Source: Bugula neritina | Taxonomy: Eukaryota > Bryozoa > Gymnolaemata > Cheilostomatida > Bugulidae | Assembly (NCBI GenBank): GCA_964035545.1 | Contig: OZ037766.1 | Location: 5,805,722 to 5,869,721 of the forward strand | Reading direction: 5' to 3' | Length of the DNA: 64,000 nt | In this document: positions 49,801 through 62,085 of the stretch, one piece after another | Layout of the letters: every line of letters starts with the position of its first letter | Numbering within the stretch: position 1 is the stretch's first letter | Made by a program: the position numbers and the translations under genes | Notes under the pieces: model-generated | The model's input: only the letters and a program-made list of their open reading frames with translations | Told to the model about the DNA's origin: nothing | The model's database searches: none

Positions 49801-50852
49801 GTAATTAATCAGGCGGGTTCCTATGAATCTTAAATCATATGGTTTAACTAATGGAGACACTAGGAATTGAGATTACTACTAAAATTTAATTTGAGTGAGC
49901 AGCAATTATAGATGTGAAACTTCTACTCAATGTAAAATTACAATTATCAAAAGTGACATTAGCTTGCCTACAATATAGCAAAACTTACTGCTAACTTCAC
50001 ATAGAAGATGGACAGTTTTAAGACAATGTTTTGAATAATGTAACTATATATTATATGTTCCGTGGCTATAGAAACCTCAACATTAATTGATGCAGTGTGT
50101 ACACATGCATACACACTTTTTATTTGGTGAGAGTATAATTTTTTGAGTAAAATAAAAGCGTTGTTTTTATTTATTATCTTCGATTTAATCTGCCAGTTTA
50201 CAAGTATTGTTTTATTATTATTGCTGAGGAGTGTTTTTTCATGAAATAAAGTAAAGTGAAGTGCATATCAAACTACATCAAAAAAACTTTAATATATCTG
50301 TTAATGAAGAATCTGAGTGAAGCATAAGTTAGTACTAGTACTTGTCATTAGATTAGCTGTAACCTAGAAGTGCCTGTTAGAGTGTACTATGGCTAATATA
50401 TACATGTATTTAGCAACTGGTATAAACTATCTTTTCCTAATACTGTGCATGTTGGCCTGGGATACGAAAGCTATAGCTTTAAAATTTATCTCACTACATG
50501 GTTGGCTGAAACACTCAATTGTTATTGGCTCTTCCCCTACGATTATGCAACGTGAGATTCTGCTATGCCTCGTTCTGATTGGACTATTAGCATGCAACAC
50601 GAGTATTTAAAAGAAGGCCGACTTCATTTGAACATAATAATATTATTGCTCGTGTATTAAAAGCTGCTGCTATCTCTTCGTGGTGAAGCTTGCTCATTAA
50701 CTTTGACACAGAAAAATATAATTTTACGGCTTCTGATATTTCCATATTACAGCCACATTTGTTCATCACATCTTCGTACAAAAGCACATTGGAGATAAAG
50801 ACAGCTGTTGGTAGTTTATATTAAAAAGTTGATAATTTTACACTTTCAAACA
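46804..50852. other. gene-free interval dominated by a low-complexity island
   Basis: Contains the presumed promoter of syntaxin-17 (just above 46803), the island at 46.93-48.94 kb, a motif shared with 16169 at 48945, and AT-rich DNA up to the ankyrin gene. A plus-strand frame at 50389 and a minus-strand frame at 50587-50815 are open but unsupported. Confidence 0.65.
46930..48944. repeat. 2-kb drifting triplet/hexamer island
   Basis: Hexamers such as CATAGT, GATAGT, GATAAT, GATTAT and AAGTTT change gradually along about 2 kb, with frequent reverse-complement neighbours (ATGATTATCATTATGAT). It is densest at 47.9-48.8 kb. Coding potential is nil. Confidence 0.85.
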
Positions 50853-52969
50853 ATGTTGCAGTTGGTGCAGTTATCGAATACTATATCTCAGCTGGCAGAT
50901 CTTACTAATGAGAAACTCTCTTATCTCACTATGACTAATTTGAGTCAGTCTGACGCATACTCTTGCTCACCATCCCGAAGGTCATCCTCCCGTAGAAACT
51001 CCAGCTCTCTGGGTACCATCCGAGAAGCTGCTAAAGTCTCCTGTTATTCAGAACCCGGATATTATCTACACGCGGCTATTGTAGCAGGAAATGTTACTTC
51101 TGTATCAATGTTACTAGACAATGGTAGCAACCCTAACAGCATAATTCAAGGGTTCACTCCACTCACACTCTGCCTTTCACTACAAAAGTCGGCAGATATA
51201 ACATTTTCCATTGTGAAACTTCTTCTTCAACATGGCGCTAATCCAAATCTCCTACTGCCTCTTCATATTAGCTGTAAAAAAGGACTGGTTTCTGTAGTAG
51301 GTAAGTTGATCTTATTATAAATATGTTTTAGTAAACTAGTGTTGATGCTTTTGTATAGCACTATTTTTAGCGAAAGGTTTCGTTTGTCAATTATTCAGAG
51401 TTCCATGTCCTTGAGTGCAAAAATATTTCATGTCACGCAGTCCTCTGTCATTATCATATCTGGTATAATATCATGCTTGTTAGGCATGCGTGTGATCACT
51501 CATGCGGACATACACTGGCTGTACATTTGTAGTCAATACGATAACTCAATCAGGCAAGTGTATCAGTTGTTGATAGATTGTGTAGTTTGGAAAAGAACTG
51601 CTAGCTAGTGCAGTGACAGTGTATTTATTCTGGCACCAGTATTGGTTTTCAACATTTTTGGCATCAGTTTTGACTCCTTGACAGTCGGCACTTATTAGAA
51701 GGTTTCAGTATAATTCATTTATTGGGTTTTAACATATGCAGGGTTTCTTCTGCTATCACCAAGCGCATTTAGTAAGTTGTTAGGTAGTTGAAAAAAAATA
51801 GAACAAAAATATAAAGTGCTGAGATACCTACAGCATAGGCCTGTATAGTTAGTACCAAAATGCTACAGTACAAGCAGTTTACTGGTCACCTAATATCAGC
51901 TGAGTCTTTGTTATTTCCAATACAGACTCAGCGCTACTCCTAAGCCATGAGTTAGGCTTGCTGTTAAGTAGGCATATGGATTTAGTATAATCATATAATG
52001 GCATGAAGAGCCTAATGTCATAATAATGATACTATGTTTGTTCTGTACATACATTATATGTCTATGTTATCTCTATTATATGCAATTTTAGCAATACACC
52101 CAAAGTATAATGTTGAAAAACAAGTGTCAAAAAAGATATGTTTTCACCTTACATAATACATCCATTAGGCACCTGTGTTCCCCTATCTTGTGAAATTTGT
52201 TTTCTATCATATTATACTTATCATTATGAAAAATAATATATTCAGTTACTGTTAAGCTTTTTAATGACATACAAATTGCTTTATGGCATGATAGTTTTCA
52301 AGATCAGAAAATGTTTTGCTCTCCCTGTCACAATTCTGCTTTTACAAATGTGCAACAGTTAATTAGGCATTGTATTTCTTGTATTTCATGTATATAATAT
52401 AATAATGATATAAGTGTTCTTTTGTAGAACTTTTGCTGCGTAATGGAGCATCCCCTGAATTACTAGAGCAAAGCACAGGCTGCACCGCACTCCAAATTGC
52501 TCTCATCCAGTTAATGAACTCTAGTTCTGAAACTCAGAAAAAGTTGTATGAAGAAACGTCTCTAGCTATTCTAAACTGTGCAGATGTAGATGTCACCAAC
52601 TGTGGTCTGTCTGGTTCCAGTCCGCTTCAGATGTCTATTCTAACACAAAAACCTCACATAACCTTAGCTATTATTTCTAAAGCATCGTCCAAACTCACCA
52701 GAAGTGAAATAAATGAAGCTGTAAAACTGTTAGACAATTGCGGACCACAGGCCCATCCTCATTACAAAGATGTCAGGATGGCACTGGACACCTTTAAGCA
52801 GGCCACTTCAAAAGAGCCAGGTGACAAAGGTGACGTGACAAATCATGAAATCAAAAATGCAGTCGAATCGGAAACAACTGCCAATAAAGCTGAGGGTTGT
52901 GACTCTTCTGTGGGTTACAATGCTGGCACTATGAGAGAGCAAGCTGAACATTTTCTCCACTTTTTGTGA
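50853..52969 (+). CDS. ankyrin-repeat protein, 329 aa
   Basis: Two exons, 50853-51300 and 52428-52969 (TGA), join as G|AA in phase 1. The start is the first ATG in frame. The frame itself continues open upstream without an ATG, so a further 5' exon joining before TTGGTGCAG is possible. After a Ser/Arg-rich stretch (about residues 38-55), ankyrin repeats begin near residue 70. They show LHAAIVAGNVTSVSMLLDNG, FTPLTLCLSLQ, IVKLLLQHGANPN, LPLHISCKKGLVSVVELLLRNGASPE and TALQIALIQL; the later repeats become degenerate. The last 60 residues are hydrophilic and probably disordered. Ankyrin repeats mediate protein binding. No catalytic or other domain is visible, so the partner and role are unknown. 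Confidence 0.82.
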
Positions 52970-55900
52970 AGACTACACCCAAAACATTTGGTTAAAATCT
53001 TATTTTTTCCCTTCATCTTAGAGTCAGAAAAATGGAAGTGTAAAAATTTAATCAGGATGTTTGGCGCATTCACTTCATTAGCACTAAAATTTATCCTCTT
53101 ACTGTTGGATTATAGCTGTAATGATGGCTAATGCTTCCCCTTGCTGACATATCAGCCTTATTGCATCACTGCTGTACATTTTATAAATATTTATTAGTTT
53201 TTTGACATTTTTATAGCTCTCATCTATTCTTCAATAAACTTACACTATTTCAAATTAGTGCTTGAAACTCACTGTCTTATACGTATCTATGTGATAAAAT
53301 TCCAGGTAATTTAGGTACATGAAAATAGAATGATAGCCTCTGTGCAATAAAAATGGTATTTGTTCTAAATGTCAACTCATGACAGGGTCAAAGTTCTACA
53401 GGTTTTAGAATAATCACGCCACTTGTATAGCAAGGATACAAACCTGCAGCCACAACGTAATATGCAACGATTTATGATAATATTTTGCATACAATCATTG
53501 TTTTTAAGTCAATCTACTGCAGAATTACTTGTATTGCTTTCACTTGAAAAACAACTGGTTACGTCAAGAATATTGTTTACCTTTAAATTTAGCTTATAGC
53601 TGTATTAATTTTCTCTTTATAGCTATTCTATTAGAATCAATAAACGTATACATATTATATGCAAATTATATTTATAACACATCAACAACATCTGTATAAT
53701 GCAATATATAGTCAATTAGTTACTATTATTGACAGGCCGGTACTGCCTTAGTACATTTATATAAACATTTGAAGCAGTCGTAGGGGCTTGTTGTTTTATC
53801 GCCATGTATCAACAGGTATTATACAAAGGTACCGTGTATGTTGATCAGCTCTTTTCTTCTTGTAGACAAAAGCGGTTGCTTATTACTTTCGGTTTGATGT
53901 CACCAAAAATCTTTAGTGCAATTAAAAATATGCTGATATAATTATATTCATTGAGGTGAAGAAGCACATCAACTGGGGCCTATAGTATTAGTAAAATACA
54001 GTTAGCTGCTATACCAATCAATTTGCATTCTTCTTTTTTCATTTTAGGTAAAAGTCTTATCTCCTGGAAAACTGAAGTGCAAAAAATGTTAGCAATGAAC
54101 ACTGGCTTGGTTTGATTATCTTTGTTTAGAATATAACTGTTTACACATTCCAGCCTTTTGATAATGTTACTGCATGCAGCAATGTTAAATACACCCATTA
54201 CTTTTAATGATAGCAAAGCACTTCAAATAATAAACATAAACTCTTTGTTGGCTTCACAACCGACCTGTAACTACCTTGTAGTTGTTTATTTCAGCCTACT
54301 GATTCAGCCATGATATGTACCTTGGCTTCATTACCAAACCTGTGAAATGTGAAGAGCTACGGAAACTTCTAGAAAGTAGTCTCCAGTTCTTTGTCCATGC
54401 ATAGCAATAAAGCTGAATAACCTGATAATGCTTTTCTTTTGTGCATTCAGCAAAAATAGCCAGCTCAGCATGTCAAAAGTAGACAAGAGGCGATATCCCT
54501 GTCTAATAATAAAGTTGTGCAAATTGTTGTTTTCACTCTAGTCATGTTGCATAATATTTATGAATATACTTTTTATTGCCAGAATAAAACCCTGTAAAAC
54601 AACTTCTCATTATTCATTCACTTTATTTACATATGTTTTGGTTTATAAGCACAAAGGATACACTGTTTACTAGCCGCATGCATGATACTCCTGTGTAATT
54701 TTATTTCTTATAGACTCAGGCAAAAAAGTAGAGGTTAGCATAATAAATCTGTTTTAAACTTTTGACAAAGACATAACATTTTTATTTGAGTTATTATAAT
54801 GTAAGTACTATCTCATGCCATAAAAGCTATTAAAAGCATGGATTAGGATATTTGGTTTGGGGGGAATTTGTTCAAATTTATAATCAAACAACTTCTAATG
54901 CTCAATCATATTTTGAAAACATCTTTTTAATTACAAATTTGTACAAGAACAGCAAGTGCTAATGTTTCTATTTTAAATAACCTAACAGGAAATTAGGAGA
55001 GTATATATAACTAATTATAGGAGGTTATTTGGTTTGTGTCATTTTGATAACATTTTTATATTGATGAAATCAGAAAGGTCTGGCAAAATTGTCAATTCAT
55101 TTCAACTGGTGTTGTTGAGTTATTGTAATTTTGATGTACTTCATTTTGTCATTCTTTCTTAATTTCTAGTATCAGTGATTACATCAGTGTGGTAATATAT
55201 GATTGGTTTTACAGAATGCCAGTCAAAGTATAGAAGTTCAACGCATCATCGCAATGTTGATAGCTGTATTAAAATAAACACAAAAGTAAACAAGACCTGA
55301 TAGCCAGTTTCACAATACATGACTTGATGATTAATCCCATTCATAGTATGTTACAATCTAACTGAGCAATTTATTTATTGAGCTTCTTTTTGCATTGTAA
55401 TGATTGCATTTTTTGGCAACACAGCGTATACCGGTCTAGCTATATGACGACAACACCATAAATAAAGTGTCTAAACTCTAAACCATTGAAGATGTGATGG
55501 AAGCTTTTATGCACACACCCACATTCACTTGTCAGGACCCTAGAGGAGATTCTACTACTACTATTTTGCATAATAATGGAGTCTGGAAAGTCAAGTGCTT
55601 TCAATCCGAATAAAGTGTGGCATATTTCTGACACTCTGCATCTTATTAATCTACACCAATTTCATCAATTGCACCAAATACAACACCCTGAGCTATTCCA
55701 GTATCTAAACAACACAGTTTAATCAATGTCTCTCACAACAATGAATAATGTATTGTTGTAAGACTATGCCACGGTGTGCTAATTAAATCAAATAGATAAC
55801 ATGTTATTGCAACAACCTTGTATATTGGAATGAAAGCCTTACAAAATGTTAGCTCCACGTTGGAGAGTTTGGGTACAATTATGCTAGAAAAATCATTTTG

Positions 55901-56169
55901 AAAACTATGACATCATTGGTTTAAATTTGTTTCTATTTCTGATGCTTTGAGCATTCGTTGACTTGATGTGAATAATATAATTAATGAGTTTGGAATATAT
56001 CCATATTAATAAGCGAGTACTTTACATCAACTAAAGTGCTATAAACATTTGATGAGCTGATGTTATTACCAGTTACTCAATGTTTATTATTAGAGTTACT
56101 TATGTTATCATGTTATCTAAAGACTATATCCTAGCACAGTGGTGTGCTGGGGAACTGTATCAGTCCTAA
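52970..56169. other. intergenic, 3' UTR and AT-rich spacer
   Basis: Begins with the 3' UTR of the ankyrin gene (AATAAA near 53.23 kb) and ends with that of the minus-strand gene stopping at 56170. Minus-strand open frames at 53980, 54331 and 55440 lack splice context, conserved motifs or coding composition and are not called. Confidence 0.6.
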
Positions 56170-59100
56170 TCATCTGTATACAGTGTCTATTTTAACTCCT
56201 TGTTTCCCCTCTAGATGTTCTGATAACAGATTCTTGTCTATGATGAAACTCTGTCTAATTGGTTGAATGGTATTGTAGAAGAACGGAGTGTAGAAGTGAT
56301 TTCGTTTTGGTTTGTGCTTCACTTGTATTGCTTGATGAGGAACTTGCACATAATATGGTAGTCTTTGTTCTATTGGTCTGAAAAGAATAGCAGGATAGTT
56401 GTAGAAAAAGAATTATGAATGGAATAGACACCAAATTAATTTTTCTCAGGTTAGAAAGGTACTATAGATGAAATAGCATCACTACCAACTGATGCTGATC
56501 TATTTGTATAACAAAGGCATGTATTGTAGATAATATTTTTAGAAATTCGTACCAATAAAGTGAAACATGCACCGAGCAACATACAAACTAATGACTTTTT
56601 TGCAACAGATATTTGCCAAAATGGCATAAACAATACATGTGATACATATGGACTTCCTACAGTTGCAGAAAGTAATTCTAGAAATCTTTTTTGTTGAATT
56701 AGCAAGATGTGGAAGTGGGTTGGGCCGCTTCCTGTCTGTCACTTTTTCTTATTATCCAGAATTAAGTTTAGCCCTTTTAACTAGCGCAGAATTATCAAGA
56801 TTGGCCGGTAAATCTATAGTACATCAATAAAGCTTAGACTTCAGATTATAGATAAAGCCTGTTCATCAGACAGCTTTATATTCTATGAGATGTCTAGGTT
56901 ATAAAAACACAAATATTATGTTAGTTGTCTAGAGCTTGATTAATGGAACTTTAATTGCAAGGCTGTTTGATTTAAAAAACTAGGATTGATTAATGGTTAA
57001 AGTATTACTAAGGGAAGTTGTCTTTTCGATGCAGTTGCTAATTTTCACAAATACTTAAAACCAACTTTTAACCTAGTAGAATTAAGTTACTAGTTAATAT
57101 TGCTTCACGAAGCCAAAAAGTCTGTTTTTTATATTTGCAAAATTTGTGAAGATTAGACTAAAATTTGGCTGGTTGTCAATTATCTAACTTGAAGAATCGT
57201 TTGCTAATTTTTTTGACTGTGAAGTTAAAATAAATGTACTTGTTTTTATGACAGAGGAGACTAGGCAAAATGAGTTATAACTTGCAAATATTAAAAGCCT
57301 GTTAGTCGCAAGAAATCAAATTAAGAAATGCTAGCAGCTATGACCAATCATAACCCTCAACACACTATATCATAAATTAAAAACAGCCAATCATAATTCT
57401 CAACACATTCATTTGTGTTCCTAAATCAGCTGACTGTAAAGCTCATCACATAGGACATTATTGGGTTAATGAACTCAATGTAGAGCTCAAAATCGATTTA
57501 AGATTCTTCTTCCATGAAAAGCTGCAACCTTATTAATTACAAGCTTTGCTGTTTTGTAATGCTACAACAAAACCTTAAACTAGAATTCCCTTTTTAGTCA
57601 AACTTTAGTGAGTTTTTATTGTGTTATTATATTCAATAACTAATTATCCTGTGATAGTTCTTAGCTGGTGTAAAATATGAACTTACTTGAGACTAAATGG
57701 ATCACCGGGAATTTCTGCTTTCCAGCCATAACTATCCATAACGTGGCTGTACTTGGCCATTTTAGCATCTGAATCTATAGCAGCTCTAACCTCCAGTTGC
57801 ATTTCTGCCAATACTTTAGTTGTCCGCTCACACTCCTGTAAGTTTTGTTTGTCCAACTCTGTTACCTTTTCATCTGTTTCACTTGAAATGCTGCAGCTGT
57901 CTAAAGAAAATCATTTCAATCTGAGTTATCATTTCTTTTAAATTATGAATTCAATTATCAACATTTGTATATTATACTATAAGTACTATCAAATACATAT
58001 CCTATCACTGCAAAAACTAAAATTTATATAATAGTTATTTATTTGGAGGTGACTTTTTTAAAAATTTTGTTTTATAAGTCTATACTTATTTATGATATTG
58101 AATTATTCAAATCACAACAACTTGCTGCCTATACATTCAATATGTATACATACATAACTCCCACGATGTATTTTGATGCAATAGATTGAGAGGCTCGTGC
58201 ATGACTAATATTGCGGTAGAAAGCTCTTCTCAGCATCACCAATGACTATAATTGTCGGATTAAGAACCACCACCTAGCATACTAAGCCAGCTTTTGGACC
58301 ACTAGATCATTTTAATTGCTACCAAAATAGTAGCTTATGATAAAATTAATACCTAGATTTAATAGCTGATTACTTATACTATGTTGTTACTTTTTATTCA
58401 TCGTGCTTATATCAGTATAACTGTTTATATTTGTATTTGGGTTATGCACCCAAGGAGGTTGAGTCACAAGTTTGTATTTGAATTTTTTTGACATTCACAG
58501 AATATTTGAACAGAGCTCTTTTAGAAGGAATATGATTTATTTCTTTAGTTCTAGATTTTGTCAGGCAGAAAAACTGGCCTGTGCACTCAATTTTGGTTAA
58601 CTGCTCAGGCTACACACTAAAAGTTGGAAAATAATTTCTCACTTTCACAGATTTGTCTCCACATGCCTGTAATTAGCCTGCAACCTGTCTAATATCTAGT
58701 TCCATTTATAACATAACCATCAAAAATATACTGAGTTTGTAGAATTTTCCACTCATTATTTTTTGTGCATAAAGAGCAAGAGATGTAATTTGTTTTTTAT
58801 ACCTGAAGTTTCCAAATCTTCGCTGTTTTTATGTTCTAAATCCGTGGAATTGGCTGACTCAGATGTTTTGCTAAAATCCTTCTTAAAACCGTCTTCAGAT
58901 TTGTTTCCATCAAATGATTCAATGTAGTCATTTGAGTTCAAACTATGAGAACGAAAAAAAACGTCTGACTTTTTATGTCTAGAAATGATATTTGTAGAAA
59001 TATTATTTTACATCTAGAACATAAATATATTAAGCTGCAGAGGCTTATATTTCGAACCTGTATACTGTATGCTAGATATATAACACGTTATCCATAAACT

Positions 59101-59546
59101 TTAGATACAGCAGAAAATGAAAACAATTTTTAGAAAAGTGATAATTCTAAGGACTTCACTGACTTATGTTTGAGTTGTTGAGATTTTGGTCTACGGCATA
59201 CTCTAAAATTCAGAGGCGGGTTTGTATGGCTACCAGGTCTTCTGATTTCTCCACAAGGAACGTTGGCATCTGATGTAATTAAAAGGCAGTTTGATCTACA
59301 CACAGTTTTTGCATTGTCCGGAGTGCTTGGGAAGCTGCGAGCCTCTTTTTCACGTGCTGTCTTTGCCTCTCGTAACCTGTATCTACCTGACTGATGGAGG
59401 TAAAACTCGCTAGAAATATGGTCTTCTTGCAATTTTCTAGATGATCCTTTATCTGATGCTCTACACACTGGTATACCAACTTTAGATATGTATAAATGAT
59501 CAGTTAATACGGGTTTTAAATTTTTTCTCTGTTGTGTTGAAGCCAT
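56170..59546 (-). CDS. unrecognised 314-aa protein
   Basis: Four minus-strand exons are all in phase: 59164-59546 (ATG), 58803-58942, 57687-57900 and 56170-56377 (TGA). The agreement of phases 2, 1 and 2 at the junctions strongly supports the model. The N-terminal 170 residues are basic, then acidic and Ser-rich (SGRYRLREAKTAREKEARS; SESANSTDLEHKNSEDLETS), probably disordered. A more ordered C-terminal region contains a helix (LQECERTTKVLAEMQLEVRAA), then MDSYGWKAEIPGDPFSLK, PIEQRLPYYVQVPHQAIQ and KRNHFYTPFFYNTIQPIRQSF. I recognise no family, signal peptide, membrane segment or catalytic motif. The 5' end faces the next gene across 96 bp, so the two probably share a promoter. Confidence 0.82.
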
Positions 59547-59642
59547 CTTTTGCTTGACTTGGTCATACCAGTGACATCATCAAAATTGTTTACATTTTTC
59601 ATGTTTAGATTTTTTCGTTCAAGCTCCTGATAAAAATCTATC
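59547..59642. promoter_or_regulatory. 96-bp bidirectional promoter interval
   Basis: This is the whole gap between the two divergent ATGs. The promoter or the 5' UTRs may extend into either first exon. No TATA box is evident. TGACATCA at 59572-59579 is one base from a cAMP-response element (TGACGTCA). Confidence 0.6.
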
Positions 59643-62085
59643 ATGGCTGCTATCATAGAATTCCCTTATAAGGTTTTAAAAAAAATGTTTGTGTATGAAG
59701 ATTCGTCAGACAAACGCCACAACAGCTCTTTCTGTCAAGGTATGTCAGCAAATGACAATCTAGATATAATGAATTTATATTTTGTCAAGTTGGAATTCAA
59801 TTAGCTGTTTTTTAGATTTACTAAATTCAGTATGATTCTATAAATTTAGTAAGCGCACTGTAATATTTTGAGTTGATAAATAGATGTATTACATAACCAT
59901 ATAAATAATTACTTTGGTGGTGTGCAGGGTTGGGGCCAATTACATGTGAACGTAATTAATTACAATTACAATTACATGAAGATTTGTCAATTACAAATAC
60001 AATTATAATTACATTTAAAATGTAATTAATTAAAATTACATGCTAATGTAAGTAGTTACAAATACAATTACTTTTATTCTCATTAAGGATACATAGAAGT
60101 TATACAATCTCACTTCTAGGGTCCAACTGCTAGGGGCAACTTTGACATTGGTGAATCTCCTTTGTTCTCAACAATGATACTATACTACGTTGAATTAATC
60201 TGAACTTGTTATTTAGTAGGTATGGTAGGAAAAGCATGAAATTTTTAAGATTTCAAAGTTTGACGTAATTGACATGTAATTATAAAGTAACTGTAAAAAT
60301 TAATTACATTAGATATGTAATTAACTACAGTTACAATTACAATAACATTTTAATACATCAATTATAAATTACATTCAATTACTTGAAAAAATTTAATTAA
60401 TTACAAATTACAATTACCCAAACCCTGGTAGTGCGGGACAGTTTTTATATTTATAGAATATCATAATCTGCCAAGTTTCTTTGGTTTGTGAGGCAAAAAT
60501 GCTTTCACACTTTTTAATAAATCAGCTTATAAAAGCACTCATTTAAATTATGATGGTGTCCCTTTATTTTCTAGCTTTGACTTGCAATGAAGTAAAGGAA
60601 CAGGATAATCTATGTCCACCTGTACAGCCTCAATACAACACTTCTTGCCAGCCCACTACTATTGTTACCAGGTAGAACTCTCATTGTCTAAACTAAGAAT
60701 AAAAAAATTTTTCAAGATGTATTTTATTGATGCCAAACAGTTTCAATAAACAAGTCGAAGCTCATGCCCTTTGCTTACCGATTCCAGTTTTTGTTTACTG
60801 TGTCATTTTCTCTTCTCAGTCTGATTCTATCTAGTACTCATTATTTTAATTGATTTAGTATATTTTTATATAGACAAATCTTTCAAGACGTTGCATAAAT
60901 ATGCTTACTATTCTTTAGAGATGGAGTTAGAATTCCTCCTGCCAGCAGTGAAGATTTCGAAATGATAACAGATCAGATAGCCAATACCAGTACACAGACA
61001 ACACCTAAGACTAAGAGACTCATCAACTACTCCCCTTCTTACCAGAATAATAACAACTCATGTGTGAATAAAATGGTTCAGGTACCCAGTGAACGGTGTC
61101 TGCTCTCACCCCTTGGCACTGTGTCTGACTCTTTTCTCCCCAATAAGGTTTGTATGTAATTCGCGGCATGACTGTTTAATTTTTTATGCCTACATCACAT
61201 CTATTTGTGTCATATTATGTGCGTGCGCGCTTGCGTGTGTGTGTGTGTGTGCGTGTGTGCGTGCGAAGTGTGCGTGTGTGCGTGTGTGTGCGTGCGTGCG
61301 TAGTATTCATAATATTTTGTATAATATATATGCATTGTATATGTTGTGTATGTAGATAATTAGAATAAGAAAAAAGATTCGATACCAACAACATCGGTAC
61401 ATGGAAAAACAGCGTGAAAAGTCAGAGAAAGAACGGCAGAGAAGACAACTGCTCCATCACTGTACAACTTCAAACTCCTACCAGTCCATCAGCGATGCAC
61501 CCACACAGTTCAGTCATCTTTATTCGAGTAACAAGCGCTCAGGTAGAAAGGAACTTGGGCACTTACTCAGGTGTGTGATTATTAAATTACATTATAAAAT
61601 CATACTCTAGACATAGCGAATATTGAAGTATATCAAATTTCTATATTGCAAAACTTAGTTTTGAATTTTAAAAGTTTAATTTTATTAATTGTAATGTAGC
61701 TAATAACTGATAAAACATAAACTTTTATATTAAAACAAATTATCATTAGATATAAATAAAAAAATATGAGCATTAAACTAGAGTTATTGAAAATTATAAT
61801 AGTATCTCAATCTGTACAATTGTAAATAAATTTTAACATTCTGTTTTATAAGTGTGTATTTTGGGGTGGGTTGGTTTTAACCTATACAATAAATATTACA
61901 TTGACATAACTAAAATGCAGTTTTAGAAACAGATTTGAACAATTTGCAGGTCTGGTCGACAGTTGAAACACGAGCGACCTAGGAAAGTGTGTAACTGCTG
62001 TTGCTGCACACGACACTTTTGCCACCATAAGACAGAATATACTAAAGGAAGTCGGAATCCGAGTTGCGAGAGTTTTCTCCCCTGA
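59643..62085 (+). CDS. unrecognised 257-aa protein with a Cys/His-rich C-terminus
   Basis: Five exons are all in phase: 59643-59739, 60575-60671, 60919-61147, 61356-61570 and 61950-62085 (TGA). The start is the first ATG and lies 96 bp from the oppositely oriented gene. The N-terminus (MAAIIEFPYKVLKKMFVYE) is followed by a hydrophilic, Thr/Asn-rich middle. A strongly basic helix follows (RIRKKIRYQQHRYMEKQREK with SEKERQRRQ), probably a coiled coil or nucleic-acid/membrane contact. The tail contains VCNCCCCTRHFCHHK, a cluster of five Cys then Cys/His residues that could bind metal. No family was recognised. Intron 1 holds a hAT-type MITE. Confidence 0.76.
59925..60427. mobile_element. hAT-type MITE, 503 bp
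   Basis: The left end CAGGGTTGGGGCCAATTAC matches the inverted right end (GTAATTG…AAACCCTG, i.e. CAGGGTTTGGGTAATTG). The flanks GTGGTGTG (59917-59924) and GTAGTGCG (60428-60435) agree at 6 of 8 bases, an aged 8-bp target duplication as made by hAT transposases. The interior is packed with TAATTACAATTAC-like strings and has no ORF. It sits in intron 1 of the plus-strand gene. Confidence 0.85.
61218..61300 (+). repeat. interrupted (GT/GC)n microsatellite
   Basis: Alternating purine-pyrimidine TGTGTGTGCGTGCG runs in an intron, 60-135 bp upstream of the next exon. Such sequence can adopt Z-DNA. Confidence 0.9.

Noticed and set aside
50587-50815. Minus-strand frame of about 75 codons (EISEAVKLYFSVSKLMSKL)
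   Set aside because: Helical-looking and longer than average, but it lacks a proper ATG near its 5' end, neighbouring exons and any family. Kept only as a weak lead.
55440-55634. Minus-strand 64-codon frame downstream of the 56170 stop
   Set aside because: Lies past the in-frame stop of the well-supported gene model; no acceptor joining it in phase.
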